From: CAVSRC01 sp963743015
Lineage (GTDB): Bacteria > Pseudomonadota > Alphaproteobacteria > Rhizobiales > Kaistiaceae
DNA: 64,000 bases
Direction of reading: 5' to 3'
Assembly: GCA_963743015.1 (NCBI GenBank)
Contig: CAVUOD010000017.1
Span: forward strand, 1-64,000
The first letter of the stretch is position 1; the number at the start of each line of letters is the position of its first letter. Positions 27,909 to 38,262 of this stretch are shown one piece after another. Both the position numbers and the translations under genes were made by a program. The notes below the pieces were generated by a model. The model made no database searches. It was not told the DNA's origin and saw only the letters and a list, made by a program, of their open reading frames with translations.

Positions 27909-27957
27909 GGGTCCCGGTTCAGCAGCGCGGCACTGCGCACCGCGCTGCGCCCGGGAC
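27909..27957. repeat. REP-like palindrome upstream of the IS110 transposase
   Basis: A strong palindrome: GTCCCGG (27911-27917) pairs with CCGGGAC (27951-27957), and the inner arms AGCGCGG and CCGCGCT (27924-27930, 27940-27946) pair around a short loop. Its sequence class matches the imperfect repeat at 26734-26776, facing it from the other side of the insertion sequence. Confidence 0.65.
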
Positions 27958-28033
27958 ACGCGACACAACAAGCTCTTCCCCATCTGACAGCCGCCGCAAG
28001 CCGCGCTAGCATGGCGCAACGGGCAGGGCGGCA

Positions 28034-30268
28034 ATGGCAGGCGACGGCCGCGAGCAAATAGCAGCAAGGGACGGCGCGAAGGCGGCCGGCCGGGGACGTG
28101 CGGCTCTGCCTTTCGGGCCGCCCGGACCGTTGCGAACACTGGCCGGCCGGCTTGGCGCGCCAGGGCTTGCGCTCACCGCCACCTTCGAGCGCGAGATCGA
28201 TGCCGGCCGCGGCTTCCTGTGGCTGCCGGTCGCCTTCGGTTGCGGAATCCTCGATCTATTTCGCCTTGCCGGCGGAGCCGTGGGCACCGGCGCTTGCGGC
28301 GGCAGCCGCCGCCCTTGTCGCTGCGGCGTGGCGGGCGCGCTTGCGCACACCGGCATTCCGGCTGCTGGTGGCGGCGAGCTGCGTCGCCTGCGGCGTGCTC
28401 ACCGCCAAGCTTCGAACCGACTGGGTGGCAGCGCCGGTCATGGGGCACGAGGCGACGGTGACGGTGCGTGGCTGGATCGCAGCGCGCGAGGAAGCCCCGG
28501 GGCACGGCGGCGCGCCTCTATCTGCGCGTCCACGACATGTCGGACACGCGCGGCGGCACGGTGCCGCGGCTGGTGCGCGTCACGGTGCGCAGCAAGGCCG
28601 ACGCCCTGTCGGTCGGCGATGCAGTGACGCTTCTGACGCGGCTCGAGCCGCCGGGCGGCGCGGTCATGCCGGGCGGCTACGACTTTGCCCGCGTCGCCTA
28701 TTACCAGGGGATCGGCGCCGTCGGCTTCGCCTATGGCGCCGCCAAGCCGGCCGATATCGGACCGGCACCGCTGGCGATCCGGCTGGCCGAACCGCTGGCC
28801 CATTTGCGCGACTTGATCCGCCGGCGGATCGAGGCGGCGTTGCCCGGCGACCGGGGCCATCTCGCCGCGGCGCTCATCAACCGGCGACCGGCGCGGCATC
28901 TCCGAACGCACGCAGGACGCCATGCGCGCCTCGGGCCTGGCGCATATGCTGGCGATCTCGGGCCTGCACATGGCGCTGGTGGCGGGTGCCGCCTTCTGGC
29001 TGATCCGCGCGCTTCTGGCGCTGTCGAGCGGACTGGCCCTGAACCGGCCGATCAAGAAATGGGCGGCCGCCGGGGCGCTCGCCATCGCCGCCGGCTATCT
29101 CGGCATTTCCGGCGCGGGCATCGCCACCCAGCGCGCCTTCGTCATGCTCGCCATCATGCTCCTGGCGGTGATGCTCGACCGGCCGGCGATCTCGCTGCGC
29201 AACGTCGCGCTGGCCGCCTTCGTCATCTTGGGCCTGGCACCGGAGAGCCTGACGACGGCGAGCTTCCAGATGTCGTTCGCCGCGACGCTGGCGCTGGTCG
29301 CCGGCTATGAGGCGATCACCATCTGGCGCGACCGGCGGCTCAATCTCGACAACCGCGCTGCCGCCGGCGTGATCGGGCGGATCAGGCGTTCGGTGACGAG
29401 CCTGGCGCTGACCTCGCTGATCGCCGGACTGGCGACGGCACCGCTCGCCGCCTTCCACTTCCAGCGGGTCGCGCCGCTGACGCTGATCGCCAACCTCGCG
29501 GCCATGCCGGTGGTCGGAACGATCGTCATGCCGATGGCGCTGCTGGCGCTGGTGGTCATGCCCTTCGGACTGGAAGCGCTGCCGCTGACGGTGATGGGCT
29601 GGGGCCTCGGCTGGGTGACGGCGGTGGCGGCAAAGGTGGCGGAGTGGTCGGCCGGCCACGGTGTCGTGGCGGCGATGCCGCTCGCCTCGCTGGCGCTGAC
29701 GGCCGGCGGTTTCCTGTGGCTGGCGCTGTGGCGCGAACGCTGGCGGCTCATCGGGCTGGTGCCGATGGTTCTGGCCTTGCCGGTGGCGCTGACGGCGGCG
29801 CACCCCGATGTGCTGATCGACGACCGCGGCATCACGGTGGCGGTGCGCGGGGCCGATGGTCGCTACGCCGTGGTCAATGGCAAGGGCGAGAGCTTCGTCG
29901 TCGACAACTGGCTGAGGGCCGACGGCGACGGGCGCGAGGCGGGAGCGGCGGAGCTGACGGCGGGGGTGGCCTGCGATCCGCTCGGCTGCGTGGCGCCGCT
30001 CGGGCAGGATGGCGCCAAGGTGGCCGTGGCGCAGAGCGTCCGCGCGCTGGCCGATGACTGCACCATGGCGGCGGTGGTGGTGTCGCGCTTCGCGGTGCCG
30101 CCAACCTGCCGCGACGCGGCCCTGGTCATCGGTCGCCGGGACGTGGCGCAGCACGGCGCCCACGCGCTCTATGTCGTCGGCACAGACGCCTCGGGCAGGC
30201 CGGTCTTGCGGGTGACGACCGCCTACGGCGTGGTCCGGCGGCCCTTCATGCCGCCGGTGCGGGAGTAA
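28034..30268 (+). CDS. comEC: ComEC/Rec2-family competence protein (three apparent frameshifts)
   Basis: A large membrane protein of about 743 residues that forms the channel for single-stranded DNA uptake in competent bacteria. Starting at ATG 28034, shifts near 28253, 28500 and 28890 (all single extra bases, so the frame returns) join an N-terminal region with two membrane segments and a soluble OB-like domain (VHDMSDTRGGTVPRLVRV, GDAVTLLTRLEPP, GGYDFARVAYYQGIGAVGF). The Competence domain follows with HMLAISGLHMALVAG and STQRAF-like ATQRAFVMLAIML. The C-terminal domain is shorter than a full beta-lactamase domain, as in many alphaproteobacteria. It is placed beside lexA as in relatives. Confidence 0.87.
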
Positions 30269-30534
30269 AACGCAGGATCATACCCTCTCCCTGGAAGGGG
30301 AAGGGTTGCCAAGCGAAGCCACGACGGTGATGGTGCGAGCCGCGAGTGCGGAAACTCGGCCTTGCCGGCGCCGGCGCAGCCGGCTCCTTGACCGGCTTGC
30401 CTTCCCGCCCTGGTTCACCCCTCTCCCGGTTTTCCAAGGCCGATCTGCTGGCGCAAGTCGGGGAAATCCGACCTCCCCCACAAGGGGGGAGGCGGGGATC
30501 CCTGAGACGCCGAAGAATGGGCGAACCTGCGCGC
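30269..30534. other. Convergent intergenic region, comEC/lexA
   Basis: This 266-bp gap between the comEC and lexA stops has no credible gene. It contains short palindromes rich in C/G runs (CCCTCTCCCTGGAAGGGGAAGGG near 30283 and CCTCCCCC/GGGGGGAGG at 30472-30492), which resemble Rhizobiales intergenic repeats and could act as two-way terminators. Confidence 0.5.
30472..30492. terminator. Hairpin between comEC and lexA
   Basis: An 8-9 bp stem (CCTCCCCC / GGGGGAGG with loop ACAA) near the lexA stop. It has no T-run on either strand, so it is a weak terminator candidate. Confidence 0.4.
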
Positions 30535-31242
30535 CTAGTACCGCCGGATAAGGCCGACCAGACGGCCCTGGATGCGTACGCGGTCGGGGCCGAAGATGCG
30601 CGTCTCATAGGCCGGATTGGCGGCCTCCAGCGCGATCGAGGCGCCCTTGCGGCGCAGCCGCTTGAGGGTCGCTTCTTCCTCGTCGACCAGCGCCACGACG
30701 ATGTCGCCGGTATCGGCGCTGTCGCTGCGGCGGATGAGCACCGTGTCGCCGTCGAGGATGCCGGCCTCGATCATCGAATCGCCGCGCACCTCCAGCGCGA
30801 AGTGCTCGCCCGGCGACAGCATGTCGGGTGGGATGCCGATGGTGTGGCTCTGATGCTGGATCGCCTCGATCGGCACACCGGCGGCGATGCGGCCCATGAC
30901 CGGGACCAGTACCGGCTCGTTGCTGTTGGCGCTCTCCGGCATTTCGCGCACACGGCCGAGAGTGCCTTCGATGACGCTCGGCGAGAAGCCGCGCGCACGC
31001 CCTGCAGCGAAGCTCGGCTGCTGCATCGCTTCGGGCAGGCGGATCACCTCCAGCGCGCGCGCCCGGTTGGGCAGCCGCTTGATGAAGCCGCGCTCCTCCA
31101 GAGCCTTGATCAGGCGGTGGATGCCCGACTTGGAGCGCAGGTCGAGGGCGTCCTTCATCTCGTCGAAGGAGGGCGGCACGCCCGTTTCCTTCAGGCGCTC
31201 ATGGACAAACATGAGCAGTTCGAGTTGTTTGCGTGTCAGCAT
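30535..31242 (-). CDS. lexA: SOS repressor LexA
   Basis: This 235-residue protein represses SOS genes until RecA triggers its self-cleavage. The N-terminal winged helix begins MLTRKQLELLMFVHERLKETG with SFDEMKDALDLRSKSGIHRLIKALEERGFI. The cleavage site is Ala121-Gly122 in GRIAAGVPIEA. The catalytic dyad is Ser156 (VRGDSMIEAG) and Lys194 (EATLKRL). It is longer than E. coli LexA (202), as usual in alphaproteobacteria because of a longer linker. A GTTC-N7-GTTC box lies in its promoter, so it probably represses itself. Confidence 0.97.
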   Translation of the reverse strand: MLTRKQLELLMFVHERLKETGVPPSFDEMKDALDLRSKSGIHRLIKALEERGFIKRLPNRARALEVIRLPEAMQQPSFAAGRARGFSPSVIEGTLGRVREMPESANSNEPVLVPVMGRIAAGVPIEAIQHQSHTIGIPPDMLSPGEHFALEVRGDSMIEAGILDGDTVLIRRSDSADTGDIVVALVDEEEATLKRLRRKGASIALEAANPAYETRIFGPDRVRIQGRLVGLIRRY

Positions 31243-31286
31243 GAGGGTGTCCCGCGCGCTCGGCAGAATCGGTACAAATCAGGAAC

Positions 31287-31315
31287 AAAATACATGTTCC
31301 TTATGTGTTCCACAA
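31287..31315 (-). promoter_or_regulatory. lexA promoter with alphaproteobacterial SOS box
   Basis: On the lexA strand, TTGTGG (-35) and TATTTT (-10) are separated by exactly 17 bases. The direct repeat GAAC-N7-GAAC (plus-strand GTTC at 31296-31299 and 31307-31310) lies inside that spacer. GTTC-N7-GTTC is the known LexA target in alphaproteobacteria, and its position would block RNA polymerase. A second overlapping half-site makes GGAAC-N9-GTTC with one of the repeats. Confidence 0.85.
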
Positions 31316-31367
31316 CCCCCTTGAGATTCGGTAAAGGCGGACGGGACCGGAGCGCCGATAAAGCGTG

Positions 31368-31724
31368 TCAGATGGGCGAGTTGTACTTGCGGCGGAGCGC
31401 GCGGTTTTCCTTCTTCAGGGCGCGCTGCCGGCGGGCGCCGTCGAGCGAGGCTGCGGCGTCGTTGGCCTTCAGCGGCTGCAGCGCCAGCCCCGCGCGGTCG
31501 AGGCGCCGCCAGACGACCGTGCCGTGGAAGGAGCGTCCGCGCTGCGGAATGTTCAGTTCAAGCTCTTCCGGAAGGGGCGTCCTGTCGGCGAAGACGATCA
31601 ATGCGCCGGACGGCGCGATGTTGCGCACCAGGCAGTCGACGCCCGAACGCCGCTGATTATAGGCGACCTCGCCGCCCAGATAGGCGATCTGACGTCTTTC
31701 GCGCCGGCGCTCGGTGGTCTGCAT
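31368..31724 (-). CDS. PilZ-domain protein
   Basis: A 118-residue single-domain protein of the c-di-GMP-binding PilZ type. The arginine motif appears as RRRERRQIAYLGG near the N-terminus and the second motif as VRNIAPSGALI, where family members usually have (D/N)xSxxG; here Ala stands at the Ser position, so ligand binding may be altered. The VVWRRLDRAGLALQPL strand and a basic C-terminal tail (RRQRALKKENRALRRK) follow. It is alone, between lexA and moeA, transcribed with the reverse-strand block. Targets are unknown. Confidence 0.75.
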   Translation of the reverse strand: MQTTERRRERRQIAYLGGEVAYNQRRSGVDCLVRNIAPSGALIVFADRTPLPEELELNIPQRGRSFHGTVVWRRLDRAGLALQPLKANDAAASLDGARRQRALKKENRALRRKYNSPI

Positions 31725-31827
31725 GGCCTTTGCCTCCTGCCATTTGCCTGAATTTGGTGACGAAAACCGTCACGGTCCACGACAAAGCAACTTTAACCTT
31801 AAGCCGTGAGGCGTCCGCAGGCAGGGA

Positions 31828-33032
31828 TCAGGGCAGCGGGATGATCCGGCAGGGCTCGCCGGCCTTGGCCGCCGGGGCATGCGGCGGGCGCACGATCAGG
31901 CAGTCGGCGGTGGCGAGCGCGCTGAGCATGGAGGAGTCCTGCAAGGGCAGGGGGATCGCCGCCGGAAGCTCGCCGCGCCGGGTCGCCAGACGGGCGCGGA
32001 TGTGATCCTGACGGGCGTCGTTTTCCGGCAGGTCGCCGCCGAGCGTGGCGGATTCGGTCGGGTCGTGCTGCTTCTCACCGAGCAGCGCGGCGATCAGCGG
32101 CCTGAGGAAGAGGATGGCGCAGACCAGGCTCGACACCGGGTTGCCGGGAAGCCCGAGCACGCGCGTCTCGCCGATGCGGCCATACATCAGCGGCTTGCCG
32201 GGGCGCATGGCGATGCGCCAGAAGTCGAGGGTCAGCCCGGCCTGCTTCAGCGCCTCCTGGACCAGATCGTGATCGCCGACCGAGGCGCCGCCGATGGTCA
32301 GCACGACATCGGCAGGCAGCGCCAGAGCCTGTTCGATGGTCCTGGTGATGGCGCCACGGTCGTCGCGCACGATGCCGAGGTCGTGCGGCCGGCCGCCGAG
32401 GGCATCGACATAGGCGGCAAGCCCGGACGAACTGGAGGCGAAGATCTGGTCGGGCGTCGGCACCGCGCCGGGGGCGACCAGTTCGTCGCCGGTGGCGATG
32501 ATGGCGACGACAGGCTTGCGGCGCACGGTGAGGTGGGCGTGTCCGGCGGCGGCGGCGAGCGACAGTTCGCGCATGCCAAGCCGACGCCCGGCTTCGAGCA
32601 GCAGGGCGTTCTCCCGGAAATCGAGGCCGGCGCGGCGAATGTGGCGGCCAGTGGCGGCCGCCCTGGCGGTCACCGTATCGTCTTCGTGAGCCTCGGCGTT
32701 CTCCTGAATGAGGATGGCATCGGCGCCGGGCGGCACCGGCGCGCCGGTGAAGATGCGCACCGCCTCGCCCTCGCCGACGGTGCCGTCATAGCGGTGGCCG
32801 GCGGCGGACATGCCGACGAGCTTCAGCGTGGCCGGGACCTTTGCGGTGTCCTCGGCGCGCACGGCATAGCCGTCCATGGAGGAGGCATCGAAAGGCGGCT
32901 GGGTGCGCCGCGCCTTCAGCGGCTCGGCGAGGGTACGGCCGGCGGCTTCGGCCAGCGCGACATAGTCGGACGGCGTCGCGGCGGCGCCGACGATGATGCG
33001 GGCGACGGCTTCGTCGACGGGCAGGAGCGGGG

Positions 33033-33036
<4 letters not shown>
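31828..33036 (-). CDS. moeA: Molybdopterin molybdenumtransferase MoeA
   Basis: This 402-residue enzyme inserts molybdate into adenylated molybdopterin. It starts at GTG 33036 (read as MTPLLPVDEAVARI) and shows FDASSMDGYAVRAED, GAPVPPGADAILIQENAE, VAIIATGDELV, LTIGGASVGDHD, MRPGKPLMYGRIGE and VLGLPGNPVSSLVCA, all MoeA signatures. Its start overlaps the moaC stop (GTGA), so the two are translationally coupled. The C-terminal domain IV is present (TRRGELPAAIPLP, ADCLIVRP). Confidence 0.96.
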
Positions 33037-33543
<507 letters not shown>

Positions 33544-33546
33544 GGC

Positions 33547-34350
33547 TCAGGCGGCGACCGTCGTACCGAGCAGGCGGGCGGTAGCCGCCGCAACATCGGG
33601 TTCGCGCATCAGGCTTTCGCCGACCAGGAAGGTATTGATACCGACAGCCCGTAGGCGGGCGATATCGGCGGGCGTGAAGATGCCGCTTTCGCCGACCAGC
33701 ACACGGTCCTCGGGCACAAGCGGGGCCAGCGCCTCGCTGATCGAGAGCTTGGTCTCGAAGGTGTGCAGGTCGCGATTGTTGATGCCGACGAGGCGCGACT
33801 TCATCTGAAGGGCGCGGTCGAGCTCTTCGGCGTTGTGGACCTCGATGAGGACGTCCATGCCGAGAGCCTGGGCGGTGTCCTCGATGGCATGGGCGTCGGC
33901 GTCGCTGAGCGCGGCCATGATGATGAGGATGCAGTCGGCGCCGAGCGCGCGGGCCTCGTAGACCTGATAGGGCTCGAACATGAAGTCCTTGCGGATCGCC
34001 GGCAGGTCGACCGCGCGGCGGGCGGAGACCAGATCGCTGGCACCGCCCTGGAAGAAGCGGCTGTCAGTCAGCACCGAGAGGCAGGTGGCGCCGCCGGCCT
34101 TGTAGGCCTGCGCGAGGCTCGGCGGGTCGAAGTCCTCGCGGATCAAGCCTTTGGACGGACTGGCTTTCTTGATCTCGGCGATGAGCGCCGGACGGCCGGA
34201 TGCGATGGTGCGCTCGAGGGCGGCGAGGAAGCCGCGCGGCGGCGGCTGGTCCTTTGCGTGCGCCTCGATCGCGGCCTGCGGCGTCGCCTGCTTCGCCGCG
34301 GCGATTTCGGCGCGCTTGGCTTCCTCGATGGTCTTCAGGATGTCGCTCAT
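33547..34350 (-). CDS. trpC: Indole-3-glycerol phosphate synthase
   Basis: This 267-residue TIM-barrel enzyme closes the indole ring in tryptophan synthesis. Visible are LIAEIKKASPSKGLIRE (catalytic Lys), GATCLSVLTDSRFFQGG, IRKDFMFEPYQVYEARALGADCILII, LIEVHNAEELDRAL, LVGINNRDLHTFETKL and LVGESGIFTPADIARL. It is the stand-alone form without a fused TrpF. It lies about 118 bp downstream of trpD and is followed within 3 bp by moaC, the usual Rhizobiales linkage of trp and molybdopterin genes. Confidence 0.97.
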   Translation of the reverse strand: MSDILKTIEEAKRAEIAAAKQATPQAAIEAHAKDQPPPRGFLAALERTIASGRPALIAEIKKASPSKGLIREDFDPPSLAQAYKAGGATCLSVLTDSRFFQGGASDLVSARRAVDLPAIRKDFMFEPYQVYEARALGADCILIIMAALSDADAHAIEDTAQALGMDVLIEVHNAEELDRALQMKSRLVGINNRDLHTFETKLSISEALAPLVPEDRVLVGESGIFTPADIARLRAVGINTFLVGESLMREPDVAAATARLLGTTVAA

Positions 34351-34468
34351 GGCCTACCCTTGGCATGTTCCGTCGCCGGCAGACAAGTGCGTCCTTGGGG
34401 CCACCCCGGGGGCCGTTACCTCTCTTTTGCAGGGGAGAGGCGACCGATACGGCACTGCCGGGGCGTGG

Positions 34469-35482
34469 TCAGGCGTTGGAGACCTTGACCAGCAGGTCGA
34501 GCCGTTCGGCGGCCTTGCCGGTGTCGATGCTCTCGGCCGCCATCGCGGCGCCCGCCTTGAGGTCGTCGGCAACACCGGCGACGACCAGTGCGGCACCGGC
34601 ATTCAAGAGCACCGTGTCGCGATAGGCGCCGGGCTCGCCGGCGAGCACGCCTTTCAGCGCCTCGGCGTTGTGGGCGGCATCGCCCCCCTTGATCGCCGCG
34701 AAGGGCCAGCTCTTGAGGCCGGCATCGGCGGGGATGACGTCGAAGGTGGTGACCTTGCCGTCCTTGAGGCGGGCGACCTTGGTCTCGCCGGCCGGCGACA
34801 TCTCGTCGAGGCCGCCGGCGCCATGCACCACCCAGGCGCTCTCGGCGCCGAGGCCGAGAAGCACATTGGCCAGCGGCTCGACCCATTCGGGCGAGAAGAC
34901 GCCGAGCAGATAGCGCCTGACGCTGGCTGGATTGGAGAGCGGGCCGATGAGGTTGAAGACGGTCCGGAAACCGAGCTCGGCGCGGGCCGGGCCGACATGG
35001 CGCATGGCCGAGTGATGGGCGGGGGCGAACATGAAGCCGATGCCGGCCTCGCGGATGCAGGTGCTGATCTGGTCGGGGGTCAGCTCGATGTTGACGCCGA
35101 GCGCGGCGAGCGTATCGGCGGCGCCGGACTTCGAGGACAAAGCGCGGTTGCCGTGCTTGGCGACCGGTACGCCGGTGCCGGCAACGACGAAGGCGGAAGC
35201 CGTGGAGATGTTGTAGCTGCCAGAGGCGTCGCCGCCGGTGCCGACCACGTCGATGGCGTCGGCAGGCGCCGCGACCGGCGTCATCTTGGCGCGCATGGTG
35301 GCCACTGCCCCGGCGATCTCGTCGACGGTCTCGCCGCGCAGGCGCAATCCGGTCAGGAAGGCGCCGATCTGCACCGGCGTTGCGGCGCCCGACATGATGA
35401 TGTCGAAGGCGGCCTCGGCTTCCGCGCGGGAAAGCCGCTCGCCGGCGGCAACCTTGCCGATGGTGGCCTTGAGATCAGGCAT
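34469..35482 (-). CDS. trpD: Anthranilate phosphoribosyltransferase
   Basis: This 337-residue enzyme transfers phosphoribose from PRPP to anthranilate. The start MPDLKATIGKVAAGERLSR at 35482 was preferred over an upstream ATG because homologues begin there. PRPP-binding VVGTGGDASGSYNIST, KHGNRALSSKSGAADTLAALGV, FAPAHHSAMRHVGPAR and GPLSNPASVRRYLLGVF identify the family. It is a separate protein from the TrpG amidotransferase, which is encoded upstream across a repeat-bearing gap. Confidence 0.97.
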   Translation of the reverse strand: MPDLKATIGKVAAGERLSRAEAEAAFDIIMSGAATPVQIGAFLTGLRLRGETVDEIAGAVATMRAKMTPVAAPADAIDVVGTGGDASGSYNISTASAFVVAGTGVPVAKHGNRALSSKSGAADTLAALGVNIELTPDQISTCIREAGIGFMFAPAHHSAMRHVGPARAELGFRTVFNLIGPLSNPASVRRYLLGVFSPEWVEPLANVLLGLGAESAWVVHGAGGLDEMSPAGETKVARLKDGKVTTFDVIPADAGLKSWPFAAIKGGDAAHNAEALKGVLAGEPGAYRDTVLLNAGAALVVAGVADDLKAGAAMAAESIDTGKAAERLDLLVKVSNA

Positions 35483-35510
35483 GTAAACGTCCCCCGGGTT
35501 CAATGCGACG

Positions 35511-35604
35511 GCCTCATGGTGAGGTGCGCGCGAAACGCGCCTCGAACCATGGGGCCGCCCCGTCCTTCGAGGCCCGCCCCACGGGCGGGCACCTCAGGAT
35601 GAGG
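35511..35604. repeat. Rhizobiales-type double-hairpin intergenic repeat
   Basis: Two adjacent imperfect palindromes between trpG and trpD: GCCTCATGGTGAGG...CCTCGAACCATGGGGC at about 35511-35555, and CCTTCGAGGCCCGCCC / GGGCGGGCACCTCAGGATGAGG to 35604 with a perfect 8-bp inner stem. The CCTCAGGATGAGG/CCTTCGAGG wording is a dispersed intergenic repeat I know from Rhizobiales genomes. It lies inside the presumed trp transcript and could influence mRNA stability. Confidence 0.75.
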
Positions 35605-35640
35605 GCGGAATGGTGCCACATTATTGCAGCATCGCGCGCA

Positions 35641-36252
35641 CTAGGCGACCGACTTCACCGTGCGGTGTTTTGCGTTCCAGGCGGCGGCGATGTCGAGAAA
35701 GTTCTTGAGGATCAGGTGGCCGTGCTCGGAGGCGATCGACTCGGGATGGAACTGCACGCCGTGGACGGGATAGTGCTTGTGCATGGCGCCCATGATGACG
35801 CCGTCCTCGGCGGTGGCGGTCACCTCGAGCACATCGGGCACCGTCTCCGGTGCGATGGTCAGCGAGTGATAGCGGGTCGCCTGGAAGGTGTGATTGATGC
35901 CGTGGAAGACGCCGCGGCCGTTGTGGCTGATGGTCGAGACCTTGCCGTGCATCAGGGAGGGCGCGCGCACGATGGTGCCGCCGAAGGCCTGGCCGATCGC
36001 CTGATGGCCGAGGCAGACGCCGAAGATCGGGATTTCAGGCCCGGCGCGTTCGATCAGCGACAGGCAGATGCCGGCGTCGTTGGGTGTGCACGGGCCGGGC
36101 GACAGAACGATGGCCTCGGGGTCCATCGCCATCACCTCGTCGACGGTGATCTTGTCGTTGCGGCGCACGGCAAGCTTCGCCCCCAGCTCGCCGATGTAAT
36201 GGACGAGGTTGTAGGTGAAGCTGTCGTAGTTATCGATGACGAGAACGGTCAT
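35641..36252 (-). CDS. trpG: Anthranilate synthase glutamine amidotransferase component
   Basis: This 203-residue protein delivers ammonia from glutamine to TrpE. The class I amidotransferase triad is present: Cys in IFGVCLGHQAIGQAFGG and His/Glu in HGVQFHPESIASEHG. The N-terminus VLVIDNYDSFTYNLVHYIGELGA and LSPGPCTPNDAGIC are typical TrpG/PabA. In relatives it directly follows trpE; here a degraded autotransporter gene of about 2 kb lies between them. Confidence 0.96.
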   Translation of the reverse strand: MTVLVIDNYDSFTYNLVHYIGELGAKLAVRRNDKITVDEVMAMDPEAIVLSPGPCTPNDAGICLSLIERAGPEIPIFGVCLGHQAIGQAFGGTIVRAPSLMHGKVSTISHNGRGVFHGINHTFQATRYHSLTIAPETVPDVLEVTATAEDGVIMGAMHKHYPVHGVQFHPESIASEHGHLILKNFLDIAAAWNAKHRTVKSVA

Positions 36253-36325
36253 GGGCGCTGTCCTATCTCACTGAGGGATAGGCCAGATCGGCCCCGCCGC
36301 GCAAGCCGCGTGCATCTGCCGAGCC

Positions 36326-38262
36326 TCACAGGCTGGCGCGGAAGCCGGTGCCGATCTCGAAATGGCTGCCGAGGCCTTCGGCGCTCGACGCCGAATGCGA
36401 AGACGTCGATGGTGTCGCGGGCGTTGAGCTTGTAGCCGAGGCGGGCGCCGTATTCCTCGAAGGTGTACTCGGCCGGCGTGACCGAAGCCGCGCCGACGCC
36501 GGTGACCGAGGCGGCGAGCGGGCCGCTGGAGCCGAAGGTGCGGCCGATGGCGCCGGAGAGCGTCATGTCCCATTTGGGCGTCAGCGCCTCGGTCCATTGC
36601 ACCTGGACCTTGACGAAGCTCGCCCCGGCCGAGCGGTCGGAGAAGGTGGCGGGGAAGGGGTTGGAGGCGCTGCCCGCCTCGGCGTAACCGGCAACGTTCA
36701 GCCAGGTGTGGCCGACGGTGGCGGAGAGCGCGATCTCACGGGTCGGCTTCGGCGTCCACACCACCCCGGCGCGGGCATAGACGTCGCCCATGAAGCCGTT
36801 GGTGGAGCCGGTGCCGGTCGCGGTGCCGGCGCCGTTGGCATAGGTGCGTGAGAACGTCAGGTCCATGGCCGGCGCCAGCCAGCCGCCGCCCTCGATGAAG
36901 GCGGCGAGGTCGTGGCCGCGGGGCGTGGTGTAGCGCAGGCCGGCGGCGGCCAGTCCGGCGCTGGTGACGTCGACGCCGGAATAGGATTGCTGGGTGAAGG
37001 CGATGCCGCCGATGAGCGTGGTGTTGCTCGTCAGGTCCCAGCGGCCGGAGGTGCCGAGCGTGAAGGAGCCGGCGGCGCCGAAGCCGCCGAGCTCGCTGCC
37101 GCCGCCGACCGGTTGGTTGAAGCCGAGCAGGCCATCGGCGGTGCCGCCGACATTGTTGGCGACCGAGCTTTGCTGCTGGGCGACATCGGCGAACGAGGTC
37201 GCGACGCTGGAGGGCGTGGTGAAGCCGTCGACGCAGGGGCCGTCCGTTGCATCGTCGCAATAGCGGGCGAGATAGCCGGTCGTGTCGCCGCCGGCCGTAT
37301 CGGGGAAGATGGCCGCGCCGCCGATGTATTGCCCACTTTGGGACACGGTCGTGGCCGTGAGCAGAGTGATGTCAGTCATGTCGACTCCGGCCTTGGTCAG
37401 CACGTTATTGAGGTCCTTCATGCCGCTCGTCGGCGTCCAGCGGAAGGCGCGGTATTGGCTGCAACCGAACACCCGGCAATCGAGGTTGCCGCGGACGACG
37501 TCGTGCGGTACTGGAGATGCCAACAACGACCTTGCCGTTGTCGCTGACGGCGGTGCGGCCGAGATCGGTGTCGCCGGACCATCCAGATCGACGCATGCTG
37601 GTGCCGCTGCGTCCAGCGAAAGGCGTGGCTATGCGCCTGCTGCTGGCCGCGACTGGCCGACAATCACGGTTCCGTCCGGCGTGATCGCGATTGGCCACCG
37701 ATCCATCAGTGTCGATCCGACCGGTCAGCGTTCCGCCAAGATCCTCAAAGCCAAGTTGCTCGGTCTCCCAGCGGAAGGCGTGCCCGTAATACGGGTAGGA
37801 CCGCCGGAGGTCGTCGAGAAATTGGCGCCGCCGACAATGACGCTGCCGTCCTGATTGACCCCAAAGGCAACCGAATTACCGGCACTCACCCCTGCGGCAG
37901 AGCCGAGGTCGTGCATCATGCCGTCGTCTGGGTCCAGCGGAAGGCGTGCAGCTCAGCGTCCTGAAGGACCGAGACTGCTGGTGCCGACGATGGTCGAGCC
38001 ATCACGACTAATGCCGTAGGCCCAGGAGGAGGTGTGCGCGCTGTCCGTCGTCGACGAGCGTCCCGAGGTCGACGGTGCCGCCGGACGGCGTCCACATGAA
38101 GGCGTGGTACGTGGCCGAAGTTGCCGGTCTCAGCTGCCGCCAACGACAACGAACTCGCTGTAGCCGAAGCGTAAGGTCCGGTGCACAAAGACTGTTGATT
38201 GCCGGTGGTGCCAAGCGGCGGGATGGACGCGAACAGCTGGGTCGCGCCTGAAGCCGGCATAG
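36326..38262 (-). pseudogene. HAF-repeat autotransporter, broken passenger region
   Basis: The C-terminal part (about 37526 down to 36398) is open and reads as an autotransporter beta-barrel with GFGAAGSFTLGTSGRWDLTSNT, RYTTPRGHDLAAFIEGGGW, FMGDVYARAGVVWTPKP and FEEYGARLGYKL. One more extra base near 36397 gives the end SAEGLGSHFEIGTGFRASL with TGA at 36326. The upstream 750 bp carries HAF-type repeats in changing frames: YHAFMWTPSGGTVDLGTL, VAFGVNQDGSVIVGG, HSHAFRWTQ, GRTAVSDNGKVVVGIS and YRAFRWTPTSGMKDLNNVL. At least seven shifts are needed. The 5' end near 38262 is uncertain and no clear signal peptide is visible. Inference: a surface protein that is decaying. Confidence 0.68.

Noticed and set aside
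26782..27987. Forward frame of 401 codons opposite the IS110 transposase
   Set aside because: It mirrors the transposase and its noncoding end; the reverse strand carries all the IS110 motifs.
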